Positions 8,850-19,162 of a stretch of DNA of 43,303 bases are shown here, one piece after another. How positions within the stretch are numbered: the first letter of the stretch is position 1; every line of letters starts with the position of its first letter. The stretch is from Thecamonas trahens ATCC 50062 (lineage: Eukaryota; Apusozoa; Apusomonadida; Apusomonadidae), in assembly GCF_000142905.1 (NCBI RefSeq), contig NW_013657623.1:86938-130240 (forward strand), given 5' to 3'. The notes under the pieces are model-generated. The model did no database searches and was not told where the DNA came from. It saw only the letters and a program-made list of their open reading frames with translations. The position numbers were made by a program, and so were the translations under genes.

Positions 8850-10536
8850 CGTGATGATCATGGTCCATGTCGTACCTACCTACGGCCATCATTCCCTCAT
8901 TCACCCTTTCCCTCCTCATTCCAACCATGGCCATCGTGCTCTGTCTAGCCATCCCTATGCACTCTATACACTCCCCCCCCCTCCCCCCTCCTTCTCCCAA
9001 ACCCGATCGCATGGCAAAGTCCGATCGGATCGACCCGATTGCAGCCCTCTCACCCTAGCCAACCACACAGCTGTGTACAGTGCTCGACGTATCCACCTCT
9101 CTCACCTTCCCCTTCCTTTCCCCCCCTTTTTTTTGATATTGGTACGATAACAATCACACAGCCTCAAAATTGCACAGCCACCCATGGTTGCAACAAGGAC
9201 GTAATGATGAACGAATCATAGACCTGTTCCTATGCGGGAGTACCCCCATGCGGACTAACATGCTTCTGGCACCTGTACTGAACCTTCTTGTTGTATCCAT
9301 TTTGGCCCTTTACCCCCCACATCATCTCTATCCCCCTCCCCCTTCTTCTTCTCCCCCGTCTTCTTCTCCCCCGTCATACAATTGTGTTAATCCCACAAAA
9401 AATACTCACACCCTTTTCCCACACTCCCCCCTCGTACACAGCCATGGCCTGACCCCCACCCCCTTCCAACCCCTCCGACCCCTCCGACCCCCTCCTGACA
9501 CTCTCTACACCCTCTCTCTCTCGCCGGTGTCTCTACATACCGTATCCCCTCTCCGCCCCCCTCCTCCCCTCAAATCACCGACTCTTTCGACTCGGTCCGT
9601 CGTCTTGGTACGCTCTCACGTGCCCAAGACCCCCCCCCCTCCCCCTCTCTCCTCCTCCCCTCCCCCCATCACCCCCCGCATCACCCCTTGCCCATGACGA
9701 CGAACTTGTTCTGGAACCTCTCCATGTCAGTCAACTAGAAATTCGAATCCCGAGGCACAATCTCATTCTCTCTCTCTTGCTTCCCTGCCCCCCATCCCTC
9801 CCTCCCCTTCCCCTCTCTCCCACCCACTTACCCCTCTCTCAGCCGATCTCCCTCTCCCTCCCTCTCTCCTCCTCCGATCGTTATCCCGATGTGATCCCGA
9901 TGTCCACAGGTATGTCCACCCTCTTCCTATCTCTTTCCGCTGCCATTTCTACGTTCGCTGCGTTGATGATCATCCGAGGCATTTGTCTGAACCGGACGAC
10001 TGGCGGAGAAGGTGATCCAGGAGCGGGCAGATCTCCCTTTGGGAGTTCTGCTTGTGGTACTCATGTTTTATGAGCCCGTGCTTCTGGTTCGCCTTCTCTT
10101 GCCTCGTCCACCTATGCTGACAAATAGATGACGAATCTGAGCTCGATCACCCCCCTCCCTCGCTCTCTCTTCCCCCCCTCCCCCCCCTTCCCTCTACATC
10201 CCCAATCCATCATCCAACTCACTCTCTCACTGATCATCACAGATCCCCTCTTCGTATTCCCTTCACTTCCTCCCCAACTCCCTCACCCCCTTCAACGCGT
10301 ACGTCCATCACTCTCTTCCTCTCCCGCCCCCCTGGCCGCACATCAAGACGATGATGATAACTCTGTTCCTCGAACATACCCTAACGCCGTCCACGTCAAT
10401 GCTGTGGCGACATGAGGACATTTTCTCACTATCCATAGAATCGGAGTTCTTGATTTCCCCTCCTCCTTGCCTCGCTTCCTCTTCTTCATCTACTCACCTA
10501 CTTCTGCCTTTGCTCGTTTACAGCAGCCGTATTCAT
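8850..10536 (+). other. Candidate intron-rich gene, structure unresolved
   Basis: Short islands read like protein: HSHPWLQQGRNDERIIDLFL (9170 onward), DSFDSVRRLGTLSRAQD (about 9588), HDDELVLEPLHVSQLEIRIP (about 9690), EKVIQERADLPLGVLLVVLM (about 10003) and FLEHTLTPSTSMLWRHED (about 10362). They are separated by C/T tracts. Good splice signals occur: ACAG/GTATGT at 9905, GTACGT at about 10300, GCTGACAAATAG at 10117-10128 and GTTTACAG at 10517-10524. No family recognised. I could not assemble a single consistent frame, and errors in the C-runs would prevent it. Confidence 0.3.
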
Positions 10537-10557
10537 TAACACCCATCATTGTCATTG

Positions 10558-13500
10558 TCACACCGCTTGCGTGATTGCAGAGTCGACAAACACGTCATCC
10601 ACCTCGGAGTAGTCGGAGCTGAGCGGGCAGAGCTCCGAGTGGATTGGCGGCACGAGGAGGACGTCGAGGTCGATGAGCGACGACAGCGAGGCCTCGGACG
10701 AGGCTGGGATCTCGGCGTCAAACTCAAGCATGTTGATCAGTGACTGCGCCCGGACCCAGAACTCATTCAGCCGCCAGATCCCGTCCTCGGCCGCTGCGGC
10801 CTCGGCAAGTGACGCCTCGCGCGAGATAAGTTTGCGGTCGGCTGCCGCCTGGATCGACGACAGCAGAGAAGCGAGGACATCTGACACCGCACTTGCGTAC
10901 GATGCTAGCATCGCCGTCAGTGCAGACGCACAGTGCTGCTCCGCAGCCAAAACAAGCTCCCGGAGCGCTCCATCCATCTGCCGGCAAAAGTACGCTTGCA
11001 GCGCATCCTTGGACACGCACCACCGGCTCTTCGACTTGACCTTGACCGCCTTTTTGAGCGACCAGGAGAAGCCGAGCGATCGCGACGTCCGCTCCTCCAG
11101 CAGCTCGCTCCGCTGGCAAAAGTGACCCGCCTCGCTGTTGTTGTCGTCGTCGTTACTGCTTCCGCCGCCTCTCCCCGATGACAGCAGCTCGAGCGAGGTC
11201 TGCAGCGCGTCTGGCTCCAGCCCGAGCTCCGGAAAGGCCACCGACACGTCGAGCAGCTCCGAGACCATGATCCGATACTGTGCAAGTAGTGGTGCAAGAT
11301 GCTTCTCCACAAGCGCCTTCAGCTGGACAGAGACTGGCTTTGTCACCGCCACCAGCTCGGCCACCATGTCGTTGCGCGCAGACTGGAGCGCGAGCTCAAA
11401 CAGAACCGCCACCTCGTCCAGCCAGTCGAGCGCCGCATCCTTGGTCTCAAACACAAACTGGCCCGACGACAGCACACACTGCGTCACCGAGCCCTCATTC
11501 TCGCTCTCGCTCTCGCTGCTGCCGCCGAGCACCTCGTCGTTCGTCTCAAAGTCAAACACGTGCTCCATCATCACCACCAGCGACGTCGGCGCCTGCGGCA
11601 GCTGCCGCACCCATTCGCTTCGCACAGAGCACCACATGGCAAACAGCCGCTGCCCGCCAGGCGTAAACACATTGTCGAGCTGCGTGAGAAAGACGCCGAG
11701 GCTCTTGTCCAGCTGCGAAACCACGATCTGCCCGCCGGCCTCCAGGACCTTGCCTAGCGCTTCGTTGATCTGCTCGTGGTTGACCTCGGAGACGACCAGG
11801 AACGTCTGCAGCGACGCCAGTGACGTCGAGCACACCGCCAGCTCATCCACCAGGCGCGCCCGGAGCGGGAGCGCCACATGTTGCACCAGCTTGGCCAGAG
11901 ACGCCCGAAGCGCAATGGTCGTCGCGTTCGCGTAGCAGTACTGGAGCATCGACTCGAGTGGCGCCTCGAGCCGCGACGCCGCGTACACTGCCCGCGTTCC
12001 CATCCGGAACGCTTCCACCTCGCCGCGCTCCACCATCCGCGGGTAATTGTGCGGCGCGTCCCATGTCTCGCCATACGCAATTCGCGCAAACGCCTCCACC
12101 CACGGCTCGTCCGCCGCTGCAGGCACCTGCCACGGGTGGCTCCGCGCGTAGTTCCGCGCGTGGTTCGCAAGCTGGGCGTACTTGGCCGAGACCGGAAAGA
12201 CCCGCGATGGAGGCACGCTGCACGACGCCAGCGCCGCAGTCACCGACTGCGCCACATACTGCCGCACCCCAGCCTCGTCTAGATCTTGTCCGGACGCCTC
12301 GTTCCGCTGGTCAAACTTGTTGACAAACACAAAGGCGTCCTGCTTGAGCACAGACAGCACCGAAGACACCTTGTCCTGCAACTCAGCCTCGGCTGTCCCG
12401 TTGAGGCTCGCAAAGTCGAGCACCAGCGCAACCACAGACGCCTGCTGCAAAATGCCCTCCACAAACGCAGACAGTACAGGCATGTCCATCTCGTTTGGCC
12501 CGGGCGAGTCGATGAACGAGAGCGTGCCTGAGAGTGCCAGCAGTGCCCGCACGTCGGCCTCGGCCTCTCTGCTGCTCTCGACCTCGACCTGGTCTTCGGT
12601 CTCTGTCTCGATCTTGACCTCGACCTCAGCGTGGCAAGGCACGTCGGCTTCCTCCCCTTCATCCTCGTCGTCCGAGTCCGAGAGCGATATTCCGATCGAG
12701 GAGCACGACGAGTCGCCGCGCTCACGGAATGCCCCGACATCGCCCTCGTCAACGCCACCAAACTCGCCGCTGCCCTCGCTCTCACCCACCACCAGCGAGG
12801 CAAAGCAAACCAGAATTTGCGGGAGGTCAACAAGCGCGAGCGGGCGCGGGCCCGGCGACGACGACAAGTCGCTCTGCGGCGGCGGCGCCTCACTGGCGGC
12901 GCCCGATGTGATCTTGACCACCTGGTCGAGAATGCCGGCCCGGGCGCCAGCACGAAAAATGTCGTTGACCTTGACAAGCGTCGCGTTGATGGCAGCCTCG
13001 CCGGCCACGGTGTACTCGCCGGCGTAGCTGTCAAACCAACCGAGCGCGGCACCCGGCGTGCCTGCTGGCGCCGTCAACTCGGTCACCAGCGACGACGACG
13101 CGCCCATGTCGAGGTCCTCAAACGCGGCGGCGCCCGGTGCGAAGAGCGCCGCCCTCAGTTGGATCACCAGCATTCGCAGCGTCTCAACACACGATGCCGG
13201 CAGCCGGAGGGTAGGCTCATGCTTGGTCGGGTCGTGTGTGATAAGGGTAGGGAGGACAGTCATGGCTGTTGCTCGCGACGGCACCACGTCGGCGCCGACC
13301 AGGCCCGAGATGGTCGACGACTTGCCGGCATTCATCACGCCCACCACTCCGACGTAAGTGTTCGACGAGACAACGTCGACCGCCAGCTCGTGGAGGACCG
13401 CCGGGAGCTGCGCTGCCAGCGTGTCGAGCAGCGGCAGATGCACCATGTCGCGAAGGAGCGACTCAAGGAGAGCGCAGAGAGTGACAAGCTCCTTCTGGAA

Positions 13501-15671
13501 GGTGACCGTCTCGAGCACCGCCCGCGCCGCGCCTGCGGCGTCGTCGTCGCGCGCCGCCGCCGAGGCTGCAAAATACTGTGAGAGCGCGGCGTACTTGGCG
13601 GTGATCCGAGACACCAGATCCACTAGGCCGGCGTCGGGGATCCGCGGCGAGCCCGGGTTACGCCCGCCGTGGTGCGATGCGGCCCGCGGGCGGACCGGGG
13701 TCACAGCCGGCGCAGGCCTTTCGATCAGATCCATAAAGGCCTGCAACGCAGTCCGCCCGTCCGACAGCTGCATCGTCTCAAGCAAGGCCTGCGTCGAGTC
13801 GTGGAGGACATAGCACGGAGTGTATACAGCGCCAAACGCGGTTTCGGGATCCGACAGCACCTTGGGCTTGAGAAGAAAGAGATGCAGCCGTCGCGCGCTT
13901 GGCAGTAGCGACAGCGCCGCAGCTTGGCCACCAAGCACAGGCACTTTGCGGGTGAGCAGCTCGATGACCATGCATGCCAGCTCGGCAGTCATGAGCGGGA
14001 CAGTGTCGTCAAAGAGAACCGCAAACCGGGAGAGGCGAAGCGGGTGACAAGCTGCGCAAGCAGGGCGCTGTTGGCGGGCTCGAGCCCGAGGCGCAACAAC
14101 CACGCAAGTGCTGCAGACGCCTGTGCCGTGTTGACTTCGTACACTAGCGCGTCCGAGAATGTCGCCGACGACGCTGTCCTCAGCAGCGCCAGAAAGACGC
14201 ATGGAGGAACGCTGTCCTCGAGCAGCGCCAGCGACGCCAGCCCGCTGATCGGCTCGGCCGAGAAGGCTCCTAGGTGGACTGCAGGCAGCGTGACTTGCAG
14301 CGAGTTGGCCGGTGAGACTCGTTGCGCCCGCACTGTGCACCACTTTGCCCAGACTCTGGCCACCGTTGCCTGCTCGGCCTCACTTCCGGCGACCACAATT
14401 GTGACGCCGTCGAGATCCGACACCATCAGCGGGGCGTTGTCGGTGCTTCGCAGCACAAGCGGAGCAAGCTCGTTTGACTTGCTTGCCACTCGCCAGAGTG
14501 AAAAGTGCAGCGCCGAGGTGTGCAGGGCGTGCTCGGCGAGGATGGCCGGGATGGCCGAGGCAACTGTCGCTGCAGAGAGCACAAACATTACGGTCCACAG
14601 TGGACTCGCAGGTGTTGTGCTATCGCGATCAACAGGCACCGACTCTAGCAGCGCCCATGGCGAATCGGTAGCCGAGCGCTCTGCCTTGCCAAATGCAACA
14701 AAGGTGATCGTTACAGGGAGTGCTGCTTGCGCCGGTAGGCGGCGCGGAGGTGACGGCTCGGGATTGGCGGTCGCGATGGACGGGCTCGCGCTCGGCTCCA
14801 GCGACCGTGACCGCTGGATGGCCGACCGGGCTGAGAGCAGGGCGCGCTTGCTCTGCTTCGATGGCAGCGCTACTGCTCGTTGGCGCATGCGCCGCCGCGA
14901 GAGCATGGGGTCAAGCGGAGCCCGCACAATTCGCGGGCCGCCGCCGTACTTGGCCACCACGTAGTCCCAAGCCTCAAACGAGACTACACGCGCGTGCGGT
15001 ACCGACGCCGCCACATGCGAAAGAAGCGGTGCAGTGCTGACCGGCGGTGGCGGCGGCCCGCAGCGACCGACATGGGCCATCCACTGCTGGAACCAGTCGG
15101 CGGGGAGAAGGCAACCGTGGCCGGTCGGAGTCAGAGCCCGGCGTGCGACGTCGATTTCGACATCATCGACTTCTTGCCCATCTCGATCACCTTGGAACTC
15201 GCCATCCAAGCCCCTCTTATCCCCAGCTTCCATCATTCTCGCTGCGGCAACGGCCCTGATCTCGGCGCTGGACGTTGATGCGTTCAGAATGTCTCTCTCC
15301 ACCTCTACACCCGACGCCGTTGTGATTCTCCTTGCTCCGATCCGTCTGCGCGAAGACGCTGATGGCGACGACGATGGCGACGAGACAAACGATGCAGCCC
15401 CAGCCCGAGCCCCAGCCCCCGTCCCAGCCCCAGCCCCCGTCCCAGCCCCAGCAGCGGCCGTAGATAGCGGAATCGACGTCACATTCGATGACGAGGACGA
15501 CGATGAGCCGTGTAGCAAGCCATGGGTATTCCCTTGTCTTCTTCCGTCTTGATCATTCCTGCTTCCCTCAGCTGAGGGTGATCCAGCACTCTCAGCACCA
15601 TTTGATGATGGGCTGGTAGAGATGGTTGACAAGGTGGTAACTCGTCGTAGTCTCCGGTTGAACAGAGCCAT
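10558..15671 (-). CDS. DUSP domain - CrfC/YjdA-like dynamin-family GTPase fusion
   Basis: Read across one frame break at about 14028, this is a single protein of about 1704 residues. Residues 1-180 are low complexity. A DUSP domain sits near 188-250, with its hallmarks LPADWFQQWMAHVG and AWDYVVAKYGGGPRIVR; DUSP modules occur in ubiquitin-specific proteases, but no protease domain is present. An unassigned helical region follows to about 760. The GTPase has P-loop GVMNAGKSS (about 776), switch DSPGPNE (about 1057) and NKFD (about 1120). The stretch after NKFD (RVFPVSAKYAQLANHARNYA, later MLQYCYANATTIALRASL) resembles bacterial CrfC/YjdA closely. A long helical C-terminus, presumably the stalk, completes it. 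An acidic Asp/Glu/Ser insert lies between the P-loop and switch. Membrane or clamp binding is inference only. Confidence 0.75.
14028..14045 (-). other. Single-base frame break joining DUSP and GTPase halves
   Basis: The DUSP-side frame ends about 40 bases later, whereas the GTPase-side frame is non-protein-like before this point. Adding one C to the coding-strand CCC (GGG at 14028-14030) yields TRFASPRFAVLFDD and one continuous frame. Two overlapping genes would be the alternative, but both flanks read as one helical domain. Confidence 0.7.
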
Positions 15672-16814
15672 GTCGGGTTAGCACGGCCAGACGGACCCTT
15701 TCCGCCCCCTCCCCTTCACAGTCAAAGCAGTCAGTCCTGGTCAGCACAGCCCTTCCCACCAGAGGAAGTCACGTGACCTGAGACAGAAATGTATGAGGCT
15801 TCCCTTGGTGGGGAGGGGAGGTGTGTGGTGGGTGTGTGTGGCCTGTGTTGGGTGGGGGGAGGCGTGTGTGACGGCAGAGGCTCTCCCGCCGTCTCGTGGC
15901 CAATGTCCTTTTTGCACATTGTCATGGGAATTGTGTACTTGGCGTGCGGGGGGGGGATGGGGGGATGACGCGGGGCTTGGTTGCTCTGTGCTTAGCATCT
16001 GATCTCTCGTTGGTCGCATAACTCGATCCCTCTTTGCCCCTGACCCATCACCAGACCCGATCCCCTCTCTGCCCCTGACTCATCACCAGACCCGATCCCC
16101 TCTCTGCACCTGACTCATCACCAGACCCGATCCCCTCTCTGCCCCTGACTCATCACCAGACCCGATCCCCTCTCTGCCCCTGACTCATCACCAGACCCGA
16201 TCCCCTCTCTGCCCCTGACCCATCACCAGACCCGATCCCCTCTCTGCCCCTGACTCATCACCAGACCCGATCCCCTCTCTGCCCCTGACCCATCACCAGA
16301 CCCGATCCCCTCTCTGCCCCTGACCCATCACCAGACCCGATCCCCTCTCTGCCCCTGACCCATCACCAGCCCGATCCCCTCTCTGCCCCTGACTCATCAC
16401 CAGACCCGATCCCCTCTCTGCCCCTGACCCATCACCAGACCCGATCCCCCCTCTGCCCCTGACCCATCACCAGACCCGATCCCCCCTCTGCCCCTGACCC
16501 ATCACCAGCCCGATCCCCTCTCTGCCCCTGACTCATCACCAGACCCGATCCCCTCTCTGCCCCTGACCCATCACCAGACCCGATCCCCTCTCTGCCCCTG
16601 ACCCATCACCAGACCCGATCCCCTCTCTGCCCCTGACCCATCACCAGACCCGATCCCCCCTCTGCCCCTGACCCATCACCAGCCCGATCCCCTTCTGCCC
16701 GACCAGTCCTGCTCGTGCCCTGCGCCCGGCCTGATCCCTCCTCTCCCCCACGCCTCGCCGCCCTCACCCACCTCACGCCACCTCACGCCCTCCCACACCC
16801 TTGACTCCACCGCT
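15672..16814. other. Divergent spacer between DUSP-GTPase and PEX12
   Basis: 1.14 kb without a gene. The first 350 bases have GT-rich and poly-G stretches with no recognisable element. The rest is largely the 35-bp minisatellite. Promoters of both divergent genes must lie here. Confidence 0.6.
16024..16700 (+). repeat. 35-bp minisatellite, 19 copies
   Basis: Tandem units begin CCCGATCCCCTCTCTGCCCC and end TGACCCATCACCAGA. Nineteen copies are counted by the ATCACCAG core. Variants are ordered: ACT/ACC before CATCACC, CTCTCT/CCCTCT, and a 34-bp form with AGCCCG. Units 10-19 show a higher-order pattern, with the AGCCCG unit recurring every four to five copies. Nearly pure pyrimidine followed by CTGAC and CAG makes each unit look like a 3' splice site. 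Confidence 0.95.
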
Positions 16815-17951
16815 ATGATCCGCCCCACCGTGTTTGAAGTGTGGGCGCAGCGTGCTCTGAGCACGACGCTTCCTGCGGGGTGCGCGTGGGCTGTGGACTA
16901 CGTGTCGGGCAAGGTCTCGTCGGCGACGGGCGGACGGGTGGCCGGGGTGGAGGCACTGGTGGGCAGACGGCGATACGCGGCATGGGCTCTCCGGGCGCTC
17001 ATCGAGAGCCATCACATGGTTCTTCACCACGGCTCCTTTGCCGAATCTTTTTATGGAATGAGAAGACGATCAGCTGATGCGAGTTGCTCAGACAGATCGC
17101 TCTCGCTCATCGCCCGCATCCTCGCTGCGCTCATCGACATCGCCCTGCCCATCGTCAAGGCTGCCGCTGACGAGTGGTACGAGGACGTCCGTGGCGTGGT
17201 TGCGCCAGCAGAGATCTCCGGGCTTGAGGCCTGGCAGATCGAAGACGAGGTGGTGCAGGATGGGTCTCACCTGCCGGAGCGTGCCGCAGAGGTCGGTCCG
17301 GACGTGGACGAGGTGTGGGCGCGACGGGAGGCGAGCTGGCGGTGGCTGATGTGGATGGTGCGAGTGGCATGGCGGCGGATGGGCCGGCAGGCGGTGGTGG
17401 CGATCTATCCGGCGCTACATGCTGTGTACGTGCTGGCGTTCATGTTGTACGAGGTGCTGTACCTCAACAAGATGACCGACTATGCCTCGCCTGTCCTGCA
17501 TCTTCTCGGCCAGCAGCTGGTCCGCTCGTCGGCCGCCGAGCTCGAGGCCTCGCTCTCGCTCTCGTCGCTCATCCTGCCGTCAGCGGTAGCAGCGTACGCA
17601 CCGTCGGCCCTTGTCGCCGCTCTCGATGCGCTCAAGTACGCGTTTCCGGCCTCGGTCCTCGGCCACCGCATGGTCTCGTGGTGGAGCTCACGCGACGAGA
17701 CCAATGCCGCGCCGCTGCCGGTTCCTGCGCCGCCGCCACCGCCGGCTGGGACCGAGGACGTTGCTCGCGGCGGGTGCGCCATCTGCGGTGCGGTGCCGCC
17801 GGCGAACCCCTCGTTTGTGCGGACGGGGTATGTCGTTTGCTTTACCTGTGGGAGTGAGGCGCTCTCGGCGTGTGGGGTGTGTCCGGTGACCCGGGCGGCG
17901 CTGCCGACGGCTGAGCCTCTCGATGCGCTGCACAAGCTGTACGTTGACTAG
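16815..17951 (+). CDS. PEX12: Peroxisome assembly protein 12 (peroxin-12, RING E3 ligase)
   Basis: A 378-residue protein of the usual PEX12 length. With PEX2 and PEX10 it forms the peroxisomal membrane ubiquitin ligase that ubiquitinates the import receptor PEX5 for recycling. The N-terminal PTVFEVWAQRAL and SFAESFYGMRR are family hallmarks. The middle has the membrane region with IYPALHAVYVLAFMLYEVLY and SPVLHLLGQQLVR. The C-terminal degenerate RING reads CAICGAV..TGYVVCFTCG..CGVCPVTR and ends HKLYVD. The RING lacks the full set of eight ligands, as usual for PEX12, which binds a single zinc. The start follows directly on the spacer. Its TAG stop overlaps the stop of the convergent RCC1-like gene in the tetramer CTAG. 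This shows that the organism has peroxisomes. Confidence 0.92.
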   Translation: MIRPTVFEVWAQRALSTTLPAGCAWAVDYVSGKVSSATGGRVAGVEALVGRRRYAAWALRALIESHHMVLHHGSFAESFYGMRRRSADASCSDRSLSLIARILAALIDIALPIVKAAADEWYEDVRGVVAPAEISGLEAWQIEDEVVQDGSHLPERAAEVGPDVDEVWARREASWRWLMWMVRVAWRRMGRQAVVAIYPALHAVYVLAFMLYEVLYLNKMTDYASPVLHLLGQQLVRSSAAELEASLSLSSLILPSAVAAYAPSALVAALDALKYAFPASVLGHRMVSWWSSRDETNAAPLPVPAPPPPPAGTEDVARGGCAICGAVPPANPSFVRTGYVVCFTCGSEALSACGVCPVTRAALPTAEPLDALHKLYVD

Positions 17952-19162
17952 CTACGGGCGGCGCTTGGCGTGGCAAAGGTGGCAAAGCCGTGGCCGTCAC
18001 CCAAGATGAGGTTCTGCCAGACGGCGCCGTCGTCGATGCGGGCAGCCACGTCGGCGAGGGCGATTGGAGTTCGCTGGTCGGCGAGGACGAGCTCGCCGGT
18101 CGGTGTCTCCCAGTGGGCGGCCGAGCCCCAGAGGCCGTAGGCATGCATGTGACTAGATCCGGTGACAAAGACCGAGACGTGGTCGCCAGCGGCGGCAGTG
18201 TGGACGTCTGAAAGGCTTTCGAGATGGGTGACGCCCACAGAGACGCGCTCGGCGTCGGCGAGCGAGTCGATAGGCGTCCCGCCCCAGCCCCAGGTAAAGG
18301 CCATGCCATCGTCGGTGACGGCGACGCCGTGATGAACGCCGAGAGCGAGCGAGGCAACATGGGCAGGGAGCTTGGTAGCGTGGCGTGGCTCGCCGACGGC
18401 AAACAGGCGCTCGCCGGTGAGCACTTGGCCGTACTCGTCGTTGCCCCACAGGTAGACGTCGCCGTTGGCGAGGACTGCGCCCGAGACGTCGCCGCCGGCG
18501 GCGATGGACCGGGCAGGCAGCGGAAGTGGGACGTGATGCAGAACAGGGCCCGACGATGGGCCCGAGGTAGGCACTCCGAGCTGGCCATCGGTGTTCCGCC
18601 CGGCAGCCCAGACCCGACCATCGACGTCGAGCGCAAGGGTATGGTCCAGGCCACAGGCGAGGTCGACCAGCGCTGGAGGCTCTGATGCGTCCGGGACCAG
18701 CGGCGAGGCCATGAGGCCGGTGACAGAGCTAAAGACGGTAATCTTGGCCACGTCGTGGGCCAGCAGGACCGCCCCGTGGCACCGGCCGAGATCTGCGGCC
18801 AGAACGCCGGCAGCACCACCTGGCGGGAGGGCCATGATCTTGCGGCCCAGGACCCCATCGTGGCCGGAGAGCACCAGCCGAGCGTGGACATCGACGGCCA
18901 GGGTCGCCACACCGCCAGCGGCCAGGATGTCAGCATCAGCTAGTGGAGCAGCAGCCAGATCAAGCACGTTGTCGGTGATGGCCACCAGATCCGGCACATC
19001 GAGAGATAGCCCGCCGGCCATGGTCCTCGGCGAAGCCGGCGCCTCACCTGGAGGCACCAGGCACTGTCCGCACTCGCCAGCCCCAAAAGCCACCGCCACC
19101 GTATGTGCCGCTCGAGCAGGTGCTACGGCATGGCTACGGCACACCGCCCGGAGTGCATGCAT
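17948..19162 (-). CDS. RCC1-repeat protein, possibly mitochondrial (RCC1L-like)
   Basis: Starting at ATG 19162 the protein has 404 residues. RCC1-type beta-propeller repeats run through it: LACGLDHTLALDVDGRVWAA plus GRNTDGQLG, IAAGGDVSGAVLANGDVYLW plus GNDEYGQVL, and LALGVHHGVAVTDDGMAFTW plus GWGG, with two or three weaker ones before them. The N-terminus MHALRAVCRSHAVAPARAAH is Arg/Ala/Ser-rich without acids, like a mitochondrial presequence, and AFGAGECGQC follows. RCC1L-type proteins act in mitochondrial ribosome and RNA biology, whereas nuclear RCC1 is a Ran exchange factor. The presequence favours the former, but repeat similarity cannot decide. The frame is open further upstream, but that part is Pro/Ser low complexity. 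It converges with PEX12 (shared CTAG) and diverges from MCM3. Confidence 0.75.
   Translation of the reverse strand: MHALRAVCRSHAVAPARAAHTVAVAFGAGECGQCLVPPGEAPASPRTMAGGLSLDVPDLVAITDNVLDLAAAPLADADILAAGGVATLAVDVHARLVLSGHDGVLGRKIMALPPGGAAGVLAADLGRCHGAVLLAHDVAKITVFSSVTGLMASPLVPDASEPPALVDLACGLDHTLALDVDGRVWAAGRNTDGQLGVPTSGPSSGPVLHHVPLPLPARSIAAGGDVSGAVLANGDVYLWGNDEYGQVLTGERLFAVGEPRHATKLPAHVASLALGVHHGVAVTDDGMAFTWGWGGTPIDSLADAERVSVGVTHLESLSDVHTAAAGDHVSVFVTGSSHMHAYGLWGSAAHWETPTGELVLADQRTPIALADVAARIDDGAVWQNLILGDGHGFATFATPSAARS

Larger units (their letters stand above)
7876..10557. other. 2.7-kb region, mostly simple sequence, with protein-like islands
   Basis: No complete gene can be supported. 8100-8170 is a TGTCGG/TGTCCA repeat and 8500-8537 is a poly-G tract. 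8580-8850 is unremarkable. From about 8850 to 10540 the plus strand is dominated by C/T tracts broken by balanced-composition islands that read like protein (for example 9170-9285, 9905-10125 and 10350-10460) and by splice-like signals. This could be an intron-rich plus-strand gene. Confidence 0.45.

Noticed and set aside
9170-9697. A single 175-residue protein from the continuous plus frame
   Set aside because: Only its first 40 or so residues and a short middle part look like protein; the rest is Pro/Ser from C/T tracts, so a single-exon gene is unlikely.
9735-9760. tRNA T-loop-like TTCGAATCCCG
   Set aside because: No flanking five-base T stem, acceptor stem or anticodon arm could be drawn around it.
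12631-13581. 316-codon plus-strand frame inside the GTPase gene
   Set aside because: Arg/His-rich shadow opposite the P-loop region; no features of its own.
14028-14343. Separate start of the GTPase gene at ATG 14343
   Set aside because: The 100 residues before the frame break are Arg/Ala/Cys-rich and not protein-like, whereas the overlapping DUSP-side frame continues a helical domain into the GTPase after one added base.
16024-16700. 35-bp repeats as a CRISPR array
   Set aside because: Units are head-to-tail with no unique spacers, in a eukaryotic context, so it is a minisatellite.
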